Part shown: piece by piece, positions 23,912 through 30,906 of the stretch | How positions within the stretch are numbered: position 1 is the stretch's first letter | How the letters are laid out: every line of letters begins with the position of its first letter | Source: Dehalococcoidia bacterium | GTDB lineage: Bacteria > Chloroflexota > Dehalococcoidia > Tepidiformales > Tepidiformaceae | DNA: 38,117 nt | Direction of reading: 5' to 3' | Assembly (NCBI GenBank): GCA_020847985.1 | Contig: JADLBC010000001.1 | Span: forward strand, 1-38,117 | Made by a program: the position numbers and the translations under genes | Notes under the pieces: model-generated | Seen by the model: the letters and a program-made list of their open reading frames with translations, nothing else | The model's database searches: none | Told to the model about the DNA's origin: nothing

Positions 23912-24361
23912 CTATTCGAAGACCCAGCCATCCACGCTGCGCGTCCACGGCACCAGCTCCTCCGGCCGGAAGAAGAGCTCACTTTCGCGGATGCCGTTCT
24001 CGGGGCTGTCGCTGCCGTGGACCAGGTTGCGGCCGCGCTCCAGCCCGAAGTCGCCGCGGATGCTGCCCGGCGCGGCCTCGGCCGGGTTCGTCACGCCCAT
24101 CGTCGTGCGCGCGGACTTCACGGCGTCGGTCCCTTCGAGCACCATCGCCACCACCGGCGCGCTGGTGATGTACGCCACGAGCCCGGCGAAGAACGGCTTC
24201 CCTTCGTGCTCGGCGTAATGGCGCTTCGCCAGCGCCTCATCGATGCGCATCAGCTTCATGCCGATGATGCGCAGGCCGCGGCGTTCGAACCGCGCGATGA
24301 TTTCGCCCGCGAGGCCGCGCTGCATGCCATCGGGTTTCACAAGGACGAGCGTGCGTTCCAT
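23912..24361 (-). CDS. ndk: Nucleoside diphosphate kinase
   Basis: 149 residues. Transfers the gamma-phosphate of ATP to NDPs through a phospho-histidine. The active-site motif NLVHGSDS is intact (His near residue 115), and the N-terminal ERTLVLVKPDGMQRGL and central VVAMVLEG are canonical. Conserved Arg/Thr/Lys ligands (KPDG, R of SARTTMG, NPAEAAPGSIRGDFG) are all visible. Slightly longer than the 130-140-residue norm because of a C-terminal tail ending DGWVFE. AAGGAGA lies 6 nt before the ATG. Last gene of the tsaE-tsaB-ndk series, 56 bp after tsaB. Confidence 0.95.
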   Translation of the reverse strand: MERTLVLVKPDGMQRGLAGEIIARFERRGLRIIGMKLMRIDEALAKRHYAEHEGKPFFAGLVAYITSAPVVAMVLEGTDAVKSARTTMGVTNPAEAAPGSIRGDFGLERGRNLVHGSDSPENGIRESELFFRPEELVPWTRSVDGWVFE

Positions 24362-24417
24362 GGTCTATCTCCTTCGAAGGTGCCTGTGGATGGAGGGAGC
24401 GCCCCTCGGGGGGACGT

Positions 24418-25029
24418 TCAGCTGGCCAGCAGCGGAGTCCGCTTCGGCCGGGTGATGTGCGGTTCGCGCAGGTAAGACGCCTCGACCCCGCTCCGGGGCG
24501 CCGACTTCAGCCGTTCGATGCCCAGCGCCAGGGCCGCCCGGCAGCGCTCCTCGGCCGGCACCTCGCGCCCGCCGGACGCGCCCGCGCCTTCGCCCGCGAA
24601 CGCCGGGCCGTGGGCCGCCGCGTGCGGGATGATGCGCGCCGCGCCCGTGGGCTCGCCGTCCGCGAAATCCAGCGCCGCGAGTTCGCCGCGCCCGGCCGGG
24701 TGGATGGCCGTGCCTTCGCGCAGGTTCGCGGCGTGCGCGGCCGCCTCCAGCGTGCCGATGCCCACCACCGGCACGCCCGCCGCCAGCGCCAGCCCTTCGG
24801 CCGTCGCGATGCCGACGCGGAGGCCGGCGTAGCTCCCCGGCCCGTGGACCACGACGACGCCCGTGAGCGCCGCGCGCCGCGACCCGAGGATGGCATCGAT
24901 GGCGGGGATGAGGAGGCGGGAATGGTCGTGCCCAGCCGGGGTGGCGAAGCTGCCCACACACTCGCCATCGATGGCCAGCGCGAGCGCGAGCTCGGCCGAG
25001 GCGGTGTCGATCGCGAGGACGGTACTCAC
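24418..25029 (-). CDS. tsaB: tRNA N6-threonylcarbamoyladenosine accessory protein TsaB
   Basis: 203 residues, ASKHA-fold pseudo-enzyme that pairs with TsaD in the t6A37 tRNA-modification complex. The N-terminal VLAIDTASAELALAL and HGPGSYAGLRVGIATAEGLA are diagnostic (compare GPGSFTGLRIG). Its GTG start overlaps the tsaE stop (GTGA), so the two are coupled. The C-terminal part has the EASYLREP pattern seen near the end of TsaB proteins. tsaD is not in this window. Confidence 0.9.
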   Translation of the reverse strand: MSTVLAIDTASAELALALAIDGECVGSFATPAGHDHSRLLIPAIDAILGSRRAALTGVVVVHGPGSYAGLRVGIATAEGLALAAGVPVVGIGTLEAAAHAANLREGTAIHPAGRGELAALDFADGEPTGAARIIPHAAAHGPAFAGEGAGASGGREVPAEERCRAALALGIERLKSAPRSGVEASYLREPHITRPKRTPLLAS

Positions 25030-25499
25030 GCGGCCTCGACGGCCCCCACGAGCTCCTCGCCACGCGGACCCCGCGGGATGAAGCGGAAGCGCCGCTGGTG
25101 GTCGCGGTCGCCGTAGCGCAGCTCGATGACGAGGCCGTCGCCGGGGAGTAGTTCGGCGCCGCGCTCCGGCCATTCGATCACGAGCACACCCTGCTCGGCG
25201 TAGTCCCACAGCCCGAGCTCGTCGAGGTCCTCGACATCCTCGATGCGGTAGAGGTCCACATGGAAGAGCTTCTCGCGGCCCGCGTATTCGTTCATGAGTA
25301 CGAAGGAGGGGCTGTTGACGGCCGACGTGCACTGCAGGCCGCGGCCGATGCCCTGCGTGAAGCAGGTCTTGCCCGTGCCCAGGTCGCCGCTGAGGAGGAC
25401 GACATCGCCCGTGCGCAGGGCGCGGCCGAGCCGTTCACCGATGGCGCGCGTCTCTTCCTCGCCGCCCGTTGCCAGTTCGAAGTGATGCTGGTCCGCCAT
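25026..25499 (-). CDS. tsaE: tRNA threonylcarbamoyladenosine biosynthesis ATPase TsaE
   Basis: 157 residues, P-loop ATPase that drives turnover of the TsaBD complex in t6A synthesis. Walker A is GDLGTGKTCFTQGI; SPSFVLMNEYAG and HVDLYRIED are the family signatures, and VLVIEWPERG follows. ATG 25499 is chosen over a much longer upstream open frame because the protein starts normally here and GATACT lies 6 nt upstream on the minus strand, with no Shine-Dalgarno. First gene of tsaE-tsaB-ndk. Confidence 0.92.
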   Translation of the reverse strand: MADQHHFELATGGEEETRAIGERLGRALRTGDVVLLSGDLGTGKTCFTQGIGRGLQCTSAVNSPSFVLMNEYAGREKLFHVDLYRIEDVEDLDELGLWDYAEQGVLVIEWPERGAELLPGDGLVIELRYGDRDHQRRFRFIPRGPRGEELVGAVEAA

Positions 25500-25505
25500 G
25501 AAGGC

Positions 25506-25511
25506 AGTATC
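25506..25511 (-). promoter_or_regulatory. Candidate -10 box, leaderless tsaE operon
   Basis: GATACT on the minus strand 6 nt before ATG 25499; no Shine-Dalgarno. Confidence 0.4.
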
Positions 25512-25539
25512 CGCCCCGGGGCCGACAGGCGCCACCGCG

Positions 25540-25564
25540 CCGCCCGGGGGCCTGTCCCGGGCGG
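25540..25564 (-). terminator. Hairpin after the 71-residue gene
   Basis: CCGCCCGGG (25540-25548) and CCCGGGCGG (25556-25564) form a perfect 9-bp stem with a 7-nt loop between the small gene and tsaE. No T-run. Confidence 0.4.
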
Positions 25565-25576
25565 CGGCGGACGGCG

Positions 25577-25792
25577 TTACTCGGCCGCTTCGAATCGCGC
25601 GGAGGGAACCCGTGCCGGCGCTGGCTGCGAATCGAGGTGGTCGGCGAGTGTGCGAAGGGCGGAGGCTGCACGGCGCCGCACCGGCTTCGCCGCCGGCATG
25701 AGCAGCCGCGCCCGGGCGCGCTCGTCGTGCTCGTGTTCCGCGAAGGCGCGGAGGGCGTGGTGGTGTTGGACTTCGTCGATGAGCCGGAACAT
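25577..25792 (-). CDS. Small hypothetical protein, histidine/arginine-rich
   Basis: 71 residues from MFRLIDEVQHHHALRAFAEHEHDERARARLL to a serine/alanine tail. It is helical and strongly charged with no membrane segment; the form resembles short uncharacterised helical proteins seen in many high-GC bacteria. GGAGGG lies about 9 nt before the ATG and an AT-rich promoter-like stretch lies further upstream. No function can be proposed. It is separated from tsaE by a hairpin. Confidence 0.5.
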   Translation of the reverse strand: MFRLIDEVQHHHALRAFAEHEHDERARARLLMPAAKPVRRRAASALRTLADHLDSQPAPARVPSARFEAAE

Positions 25793-25820
25793 GGGGGACG
25801 GCCCTCCGCTGGAATGTCGC

Positions 25821-25852
25821 TATATAGAAGCATGGCCACATGACTAAGTCAA
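25821..25852 (-). promoter_or_regulatory. Candidate promoter of the 71-residue gene
   Basis: On the minus strand TTGACT (25847-25852) is followed by a TATATA-type box (25821-25826) with an 18-20 nt spacer depending on the register. It is one of the few AT-rich spots in the window. Confidence 0.45.
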
Positions 25853-25883
25853 TACTCAGCGGAGACCTCGCCGGACCGCGACC

Positions 25884-26366
25884 CTACGCCACCTCCCGCA
25901 ACGCCCCCGTCGCCACGTCGTACACGAACGTCCGCACCGGCACGTCCTGCCGCACCATCGCCGATGCCCGGTACACCGCGACATCCTCGTGCAGCGATTG
26001 CTCCAGGTCGCGGAACGTATGGAAGACGAACCCCTCGGGCGCGGCCAGTCCCCGTTCGTCCAGCTTCGCCCGCATGCCGGCGTCATCCATGGTCGCCATG
26101 CCGCACTCGGTGTGATGCACGATCGCGACCTCCGAACTCCCCAGCACGGCCTGGCTCACCGAAAGGCTGCGCAGCGCATCGACCACCCGCCCGCCCGCCG
26201 TGCGGATGATGTTCGCCGTGCCATAGGGCAGTCCCAGCGCGCGAATGGGGTCGATGCGCGCGTCCATGCACAACACCACCGCCACCCGCGGGGCGCGCGC
26301 CGGCCCCGGCTCGAAGCTCTTGGCGAACGCCCGGTTCGCCTCCAGGATCTCGTCGATCGCGCTCAT
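25884..26366 (-). CDS. Beta-class carbonic anhydrase (short Rv1284-like form)
   Basis: 160 residues, cytoplasmic zinc enzyme interconverting CO2 and bicarbonate. Zinc ligands are Cys of VVLCMDARID and His-Cys of VHHTECGM; the Asp-Arg dyad is present in CMDARID. The length and the motif order match the short beta-CA group typified by mycobacterial Rv1284 rather than the 220-residue plant/E. coli type. ATG 26366 is chosen because GGGAGG lies 8 nt before it; an ATG two codons upstream is closer to that site. It is divergent from the ferredoxin gene. Confidence 0.85.
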   Translation of the reverse strand: MSAIDEILEANRAFAKSFEPGPARAPRVAVVLCMDARIDPIRALGLPYGTANIIRTAGGRVVDALRSLSVSQAVLGSSEVAIVHHTECGMATMDDAGMRAKLDERGLAAPEGFVFHTFRDLEQSLHEDVAVYRASAMVRQDVPVRTFVYDVATGALREVA

Positions 26367-26467
26367 CGCCATCCCCTCCCTGCGTATACAAGAAGTGTAA
26401 AGCATGTTTCGTACGTCGTCTGTTCACGGCCCGGCACCCCGTCCCCGCCCTCCCCCGCGTGCTGAAG

Positions 26468-26473
26468 TACACT
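26468..26473 (+). promoter_or_regulatory. Candidate -10 box, leaderless ferredoxin
   Basis: TACACT 6 nt before ATG 26480; no Shine-Dalgarno. Confidence 0.5.
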
Positions 26474-26479
26474 CCCGCC

Positions 26480-26857
26480 ATGACCAACTTCGAAGCTGCG
26501 AAAGCAGAGGCCGAACGTCGCGGCGTCGGCGGCTACGAACGCCACATCTTCCTCTGCATCGGCCCCGATTGCTGCACCCCCGAGCAGGGAGAGGACAGCT
26601 GGAAATACCTCAAGCGGCGCGCCGCCGAACTGAATCGCTCCGGTGAATCGGCCACCACCTTCTACCGCACGAAGGTCGGCTGCCTGCGCATCTGCAAGGA
26701 TGGCCCCGTCGGCCTCGTCTACCCTGAAGGCACCTGGTACGCCGGCCTCGACCGCGAAAACCTCGAACGCGTGCTCGTCGAACACGTCCTCGGCGGCCGG
26801 CCGGTCGAAGACCTGGCCATCGGCTCCAACCCCTTCCCGCCAACCCCCGAGGCGTAG
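26480..26857 (+). CDS. Thioredoxin-like [2Fe-2S] ferredoxin family protein
   Basis: 125 residues. Four cysteines in the order of COG3411 ferredoxins: CIGPDCC near residues 26-32 and GCLRICKDGP near 71-80, which would bind a 2Fe-2S cluster on a thioredoxin-like fold. GVTLYPEG-like text is present as GLVYPEGTWYAGL. Small soluble electron-transfer protein; its redox partner is unknown. Start at ATG 26480; an in-frame GTG at 26459 is rejected because the TACACT box would lie inside the gene. It is followed after 40 bp by the thiamine pyrophosphokinase gene. Confidence 0.8.
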   Translation: MTNFEAAKAEAERRGVGGYERHIFLCIGPDCCTPEQGEDSWKYLKRRAAELNRSGESATTFYRTKVGCLRICKDGPVGLVYPEGTWYAGLDRENLERVLVEHVLGGRPVEDLAIGSNPFPPTPEA

Positions 26858-26885
26858 GGCCGTTCCCCTTCGCCCCGCGCTCGCC

Positions 26886-26891
26886 TACCGT
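26886..26891 (+). promoter_or_regulatory. Candidate -10 box, leaderless thiN
   Basis: TACCGT 6 nt before GTG 26898; no Shine-Dalgarno. Confidence 0.45.
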
Positions 26892-26897
26892 GTCGCG

Positions 26898-27530
26898 GTG
26901 CGCGCGCTCGTCATCGCCAACGGCGAACCCCCTTCCCCGGCGCTCCTTCGCGCGCTCGCGGGGGAGGCATCGCTCGTGGTCGCGGCCGATGGTGGGGCGC
27001 GTCACGCCCTCGCCGCGGGCCTCACGCCCGATGCCGTCGTCGGCGACCTCGATTCCGTCACCGCCGCCGAGCGCGCCGCCATTCCCGCCGGCCGCTTCCA
27101 CCAGGTCCTCGATCCCAACACCACCGACCTCCGCAAGGCGATCGCGTTCGCCATCGCGCGGGGGGCCACGCGCGTCGATGTCGCGGCCGCCGGTGGTGGC
27201 CGCGCCGACCACGCCCTCGCGAACCTCAGCGTCCTCCGCGAATTCCGTGGCGCCGCCGAGGTCCACATCGCCGACGACTACTTCGACATCCGCCTGGTCG
27301 AAGGCAGCACCACCATCGACGCCGAACCCGGGACGGTGGTCTCGCTGCTCGCCATCGGCCGCTGCGAAGGGGTGACCACCGCCAACCTGCGCTGGGACCT
27401 CGCGGCCTACACCCTCGAATTCAGCCCCTACGGCGTCCACAACGAAGTCGCCATGCGCCCGGCGCGCGTCACCGTCGCGAGCGGAGACCTCCTCCTCTTT
27501 ACCGGGCGCTGGGTCGAACGGCACGCCTGA
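26898..27530 (+). CDS. thiN: Thiamine pyrophosphokinase
   Basis: 210 residues. Makes thiamine diphosphate from thiamine and ATP. Family motifs in order: VVAADGGARHAL, VVGDLDSVT, DPNTTDLRKAIAFA, AAGGGRADHALANL, and a C-terminal beta domain with GTVVSLLAIG and LRWDLAAYTLEFSPYGVHNEV. The acidic residues that hold Mg-ATP (DGG, GDLDS, TTDL) are intact. The GTG start is set by the TACCGT box 6 nt upstream and by the immediate RALVIANGE opening strand. No TPP riboswitch precedes it and no other thiamine genes are nearby. Confidence 0.9.
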   Translation: MRALVIANGEPPSPALLRALAGEASLVVAADGGARHALAAGLTPDAVVGDLDSVTAAERAAIPAGRFHQVLDPNTTDLRKAIAFAIARGATRVDVAAAGGGRADHALANLSVLREFRGAAEVHIADDYFDIRLVEGSTTIDAEPGTVVSLLAIGRCEGVTTANLRWDLAAYTLEFSPYGVHNEVAMRPARVTVASGDLLLFTGRWVERHA

Positions 27531-27716
27531 ATCCAGAGGCGGCTCCGGGAAACACACCCGTAACTCGCGGGAAAAGACGACGAAACGCGCCCCGGGCACA
27601 CTGCTGGCGGATGGACCGGCGCCGCGGGCATTCAGTCTCCCCGGCGGTGTGCGTGCTTGGCCCGCGGCGCCGGCTCCATCGCTACCAGGCTCACGAAGGG
27701 GGCGGCCCTGCCCGGC

Positions 27717-28193
27717 ATGACCAGCGACGAACCCTTTGCCCTGCGCGTGAAGAGCCTCCGCGAGGCCTGGCTCGAACGCCGCATGGCCAGGGCGCTCGCC
27801 GGCTCCCACGACCGCGATTCGCAATTCCAGCTTCTCGGCGCGCTCCACCGGTGGGCCGTCCAGGCCGCCGCCGATATCCAGCGCGTGTACGGCGAGGCCC
27901 TCCACGTCGATCTCGGCGCTCCCCCCGAAGCCGGCGACCCTGCCCCCGGCTTCCACATCGCCGTGGGCCGCGGCTACTCCGTCAGCTTTGCCCTCCGCGA
28001 ACGCCAGCGCGCGAACGGCTCAAGCTGGTTCGTCGATGCGACCGTGATGGACGCCGGCCACGGCGGTGCCGTTGCCGCCGGCCCCGAGCGCCGCAGCGGC
28101 CAGTGGACGCGCGGCCGCATGGAGGACCTGCTCCTGTCGGTGCTCGGCGCCCACGAACGTGCCGTCAACGCACCCGAGCCCCTCGCGGGGTAG
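27717..28193 (+). CDS. Conserved-looking hypothetical protein
   Basis: 158 residues. No recognised domain. A basic N-terminal helix (RVKSLREAWLERRMARALAG) and a second helix (FQLLGALHRWAVQAAADIQRVYGEALHV) precede a mixed region (FHIAVGRGYSVSFALRERQR, SSWFVDATVMDAG). ATG 27717 is used; TTG 27657 would add 20 residues. There is no convincing Shine-Dalgarno. Codon usage matches the neighbours. It lies between thiN and the DUF3303-like gene. Confidence 0.5.
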   Translation: MTSDEPFALRVKSLREAWLERRMARALAGSHDRDSQFQLLGALHRWAVQAAADIQRVYGEALHVDLGAPPEAGDPAPGFHIAVGRGYSVSFALRERQRANGSSWFVDATVMDAGHGGAVAAGPERRSGQWTRGRMEDLLLSVLGAHERAVNAPEPLAG

Positions 28194-28219
28194 CCCTCCC
28201 GGGGCGGCGCCGCCTCCTG

Positions 28220-28225
28220 TAGCCT
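28220..28225 (+). promoter_or_regulatory. Candidate -10 box, DUF3303-like gene (short leader)
   Basis: TAGCCT 19 nt before ATG 28245, with GGAGG at 28235-28239 between. Confidence 0.4.
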
Positions 28226-28244
28226 CCGCCGCACGGAGGTTCCC

Positions 28245-28673
28245 ATGCTGTTCATCTCCATCCTCACGTCCGAACGTGCCCGCGACCCGGAGCTCTGGGC
28301 CACCATCTGGAACGGCGCCCCCGGGGGAGTCAGGCTCATCGGCGCCTACAACCTCGCGAACAACAAGCGCGTCTTCGCCTGGGAGGGCGATTCGCCCGCG
28401 GACCTGCAGTTCATGGATCGGTTCAACGAAGTGGGCGTGATGGAGACATCCCCCGCCTTCGATCGTACCGACGGCTGGCGCGCCGCCTTCGCCCACGACC
28501 TCGATGGCTTCGCCGCCGCCCAGCGCGCGCGTGCGAAAGAGGGCACGCCCGCGCGCCGCGCCGTCGAGGCCGGGATCGAGCTTCGCCGCCGCGGCATGAC
28601 CGCCCCGAACCGCGAGGCAGCCCGCGCCGCCGCCCGCGAATGGCAGCGCGAACAGGCCCTCGCACCCGATTGA
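28245..28673 (+). CDS. DUF3303-like ferredoxin-fold protein
   Basis: 142 residues. The first 90 (MLFISILTSERARDPELWATIWNG..., GVRLIGAYNLANNKRVFAWEGDSPADLQFMDRFNEVG) read like a dimeric alpha/beta-barrel domain of the DUF3303 type; the rest is a charged helix. GGAGG lies 5 nt before the ATG. Function unknown. Its stop (28671-28673) is just upstream of the purH riboswitch region. Confidence 0.6.
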   Translation: MLFISILTSERARDPELWATIWNGAPGGVRLIGAYNLANNKRVFAWEGDSPADLQFMDRFNEVGVMETSPAFDRTDGWRAAFAHDLDGFAAAQRARAKEGTPARRAVEAGIELRRRGMTAPNREAARAAAREWQREQALAPD

Positions 28674-28710
28674 CATGCCGGGAAGCGGGGTCGCCGGGTC
28701 GCCGGGCTGG

Positions 28711-28716
28711 TATACT
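28711..28716 (+). promoter_or_regulatory. Extended -10 promoter of purH
   Basis: TATACT preceded by TGG (28708-28710), an extended -10 layout. The transcript would start near 28722, directly at the beginning of the ZTP aptamer. No good -35 is seen. Confidence 0.6.
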
Positions 28717-28719
28717 CGG

Positions 28720-28870
28720 GCGGCGGGCAACTGGCGAAACGCGGAGCACCGCGGGGGAGCCCGGCAATTCCGTCGTGTGGTGGTAGGCCGCTCGCCTGGG
28801 CCTCCCGTGGACCGGGCGCCGCGTTCCCCGAGCAGGGACCGCCGGCGCCGTTCATCCGGGAGGCTTTTTC
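28720..28870 (+). promoter_or_regulatory. ZTP (pfl) riboswitch with overlapping terminator and purH ribosome-binding site
   Basis: The conserved 5' domain is CGGGC-AACTGGCG (28724-28736), a hairpin CGCGG-AGCA-CCGCG (28740-28753) and GGGGAGC, closed by a GCCCGG pairing; the conserved 3' element CCGCTCGCCTGGGC follows at 28788-28801. These are the signatures of ZTP-sensing pfl RNAs, which bind the purine intermediate ZTP/ZMP. The 3' element overlaps GCCTCCCG (28800-28807), which pairs with CGGGAGGC (28857-28864) followed by TTTTT, an intrinsic terminator. GGGAGG in that arm is also the purH ribosome-binding site, 7 nt before the ATG. When ligand is absent, terminator formation would lower purH expression. 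Confidence 0.8.
28800..28869 (+). terminator. Riboswitch-controlled terminator
   Basis: 8-bp outer stem 28800-28807/28857-28864 plus T5 (28865-28869). The loop carries a second hairpin with GGCGCCG (28815-28821) paired to CGGCGCC (28843-28849). Confidence 0.72.
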
Positions 28871-30445
28871 ATGCGCGCTCTGCTCGGCGTCTACGACAAG
28901 TCCGGCATCGAGGACTTCGCCCGCGGCCTGGTCGAACTCGGCTGGGACCTCATCTCCACCGGCGGCACCTTCGCTACCATCCAGGCGGCCGGCATCCCCG
29001 TCACGAAGGTCGAGGATGTCACCGGCTTCCCCGAGATGCTCGACGGCCGCGTGAAGACGCTCCACCCCGGCGTCCACGGCGGCATCCTCGCCCGCCGCGA
29101 CCTGCCCGCCCACATGTCGGCCATCGCCGAACACGGCATCGGCCCCATCGACCTCGTCTGCTGCAACCTCTACCCCTTCGTCGCGACGGTGACGAAGCCC
29201 GGCGGCGTGACCTTCGAAGAGGGCATCGAGAACATCGACATCGGCGGCCCGACGATGCTGCGCGCCGCCGCCAAGAACCACCAGGATGTCGCCGTCGTCG
29301 TCGATCCCGCGGACTACGCCGGCATCCTCGACGCGCTTCGCGCCGGGGGGCTCGATGCCGCCGCGCGCCGCCGCCTCGCCTGGAAGGCCTATGCCCACAC
29401 CGCCAGCTACGACAGCGCCGTCAGCGAATGGCTCGCGGGCGTGATCGATCCGGGCGCGATGCCCGCCACCCTCACCATCCCCCTCGCGCTCGACCAGTCC
29501 CTTCGCTACGGCGAAAACCCGCACCAGGCCGCCGCCTTCTACCTCGACCGCTCCCTCGGCGAAGTGGGCCGCGGCGGCATCGCCACCGCCGTCCAGCACC
29601 ACGGCAAGGAGATGTCCTACAACAACTACCTGGACGCCGATGCCGCCTGGAACTGCGTGAACGAATTCCCCGGCCCGACCTGCGTCGTCGTGAAGCACAC
29701 GAACCCGTGCGGCGTGGCCACCCGCGAAGACCTCCTCGAAGCCTACCGCCTGGCCGTCCGCGCCGATGCCACGAGCGCCTTCGGCGGCATCGTCGCCTTC
29801 AACCGCGTCGTCGATGAAGCGCTCGCCCGCGAACTGCGCGAATTTCGCAGCCCCAACGACGGCGAAACGCGCATGTTCTACGAAATCGTCGTCGCCCCCG
29901 GCTACACCGAGGAAGGCCTCCGCATCCTCAAGGGCAAGTCGAAGGACCTCCGCATCCTCGAAGCGCAACCGCGCGCGCGGGGCGGGCGATCCTACCGGCA
30001 GGTGGGCGGTGGCTGGCTCGTCCAGGATGCCGACGACCGCGGCCCGGACGATGTCGAGTTCAAATTGGTCACGAACCAGGATGTCCCCGCCGGCCTCATC
30101 GACGACATGAAATTCGCCTGGCGCTGCGTGAAGCACGTGAAGAGCAACGCCATCGTCGTCGCGAAGGACGGGCGCATGCTCGGCATGGGCAGCGGCCAGC
30201 CGAACCGCGTGAAATCGGTCGAAATCGCGATGGAGAAGGCTGGTGCCGAAGCCGCCGGCGCCGTCCTCGCCAGCGACGCCTTCTTCCCCTTCGCCTGGGG
30301 CGATTCCATCGAGAAGGCGTGCCAGGCCGGCATCGGCGCCATCGTCCACCCCGGCGGCAGCATGCGCGACCAGGACGGCATCGATTGCTGCAACCAGTAC
30401 CACGTCGCGATGGTGCTCACCGGCACGCGCCACTTCCGCCACTGA
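28871..30445 (+). CDS. purH: Bifunctional AICAR transformylase/IMP cyclohydrolase PurH
   Basis: 524 residues, the normal length. Catalyses the last two steps of IMP synthesis: formylation of AICAR (ZMP) using 10-formyl-THF, then cyclisation. The N-terminal MGS-fold cyclohydrolase domain has ALLGVYDKSGIEDFARGL, STGGTF, VTGFPEMLDGRVKTLHPGVHGG and NLYPF; the transformylase domain has RYGENPHQAA, VVVKHTNPCGVA, SNAIVVAKDGRMLGMGSGQPNRV and FPFAWGDSIEKACQAG...HPGGSMRDQDGI. It is controlled by the upstream riboswitch, which senses the accumulation of its own substrate pathway intermediate. No other purine genes are adjacent. Confidence 0.97.
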   Translation: MRALLGVYDKSGIEDFARGLVELGWDLISTGGTFATIQAAGIPVTKVEDVTGFPEMLDGRVKTLHPGVHGGILARRDLPAHMSAIAEHGIGPIDLVCCNLYPFVATVTKPGGVTFEEGIENIDIGGPTMLRAAAKNHQDVAVVVDPADYAGILDALRAGGLDAAARRRLAWKAYAHTASYDSAVSEWLAGVIDPGAMPATLTIPLALDQSLRYGENPHQAAAFYLDRSLGEVGRGGIATAVQHHGKEMSYNNYLDADAAWNCVNEFPGPTCVVVKHTNPCGVATREDLLEAYRLAVRADATSAFGGIVAFNRVVDEALARELREFRSPNDGETRMFYEIVVAPGYTEEGLRILKGKSKDLRILEAQPRARGGRSYRQVGGGWLVQDADDRGPDDVEFKLVTNQDVPAGLIDDMKFAWRCVKHVKSNAIVVAKDGRMLGMGSGQPNRVKSVEIAMEKAGAEAAGAVLASDAFFPFAWGDSIEKACQAGIGAIVHPGGSMRDQDGIDCCNQYHVAMVLTGTRHFRH

Positions 30446-30453
30446 GGCGAAGC

Positions 30454-30489
30454 GGGCACACGCGGCGCGGAGCCGCGCCGCGTGTGCCC
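30454..30489. terminator. Perfect 17-bp inverted repeat between convergent purH and cupin
   Basis: Arms 30454-30470 and 30473-30489 are exact reverse complements separated by AG. It is GC-rich without T-runs; likely a two-way terminator. Confidence 0.65.
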
Positions 30490-30494
30490 TCTCC

Positions 30495-30752
30495 CTACGC
30501 CCGCCGCACGATATCGACCGAGACCTCGATCGCCGGCACCGTGCCCCGGTTCTCAAGCCAGTGCGTGGTGTTCCGGTCCTCGGGCCAGCCGGGGCCGGGG
30601 CCGTACTCCGTCGCGATGCCGTCGCGGTGGTCCGTGATTGTGCCCTCGAGGATGTAGACCAGCCCCGGCCGGCCCCGGTGGTCGTGCAGCGGCCCGAAGA
30701 CGCTCCCGGGTGCGAAGGTGAACCTGCGCATGCGGAGCTCGTAGCCTGCCAT
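30495..30752 (-). CDS. Cupin-domain protein, probably truncated by a frameshift
   Basis: 85 residues in this open frame, a single cupin barrel: FGPLHDHRGRPGLVYILEG (HxH with a shifted third ligand), GPGPGWPEDRNTTHWLENRG (third His) and a terminal IEVSVDIV strand. The family usually starts earlier with a segment like DLGPEVEGMAGYELRMRRF; that text is encoded here upstream of ATG 30752, but an in-frame TGA at 30789-30791 blocks it. A well-placed ATG with GGGAGAG and a TATGCT box lies at 30834 in another frame. A single-base change near 30770-30788 would join the two. Confidence 0.7.
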   Translation of the reverse strand: MAGYELRMRRFTFAPGSVFGPLHDHRGRPGLVYILEGTITDHRDGIATEYGPGPGWPEDRNTTHWLENRGTVPAIEVSVDIVRRA

Positions 30753-30878
30753 CCCCTCGACTTCGGGCCCCAGGTCGACGGTCGGCCGTCACCCCCCGGG
30801 TTTCGGGGACGGCCTCTTCCTCGTTGGTTTCCATGCTCTCTCCCGTGGGTTGGGCTCGTCATCGGCTTCGGCAGGTGG

Positions 30879-30884
30879 AGCATA
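30879..30884 (-). promoter_or_regulatory. Candidate -10 box of the cupin transcript
   Basis: TATGCT on the minus strand, about 45 nt before the ATG at 30834 and its GGGAGAG. The nearer ATG at 30752 has no matching promoter or ribosome-binding site. Confidence 0.45.
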
Positions 30885-30906
30885 GCGCGCGGCCCGCGCG
30901 GCGAGG

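Noticed and set aside
26360..26480. Divergent promoter/operator between carbonic anhydrase and ferredoxin (TATACAAGAAGTGTAAAGC)
   Set aside because: The stretch is AT-rich and may hold the carbonic anhydrase promoter, but no -35/-10 pair or palindrome was convincing.
28724..28736. A copy of the GGnAACT heptamer repeat at the purH leader (GGCAACTGG)
   Set aside because: The match is explained by the conserved ZTP aptamer sequence, not by a repeat unit.
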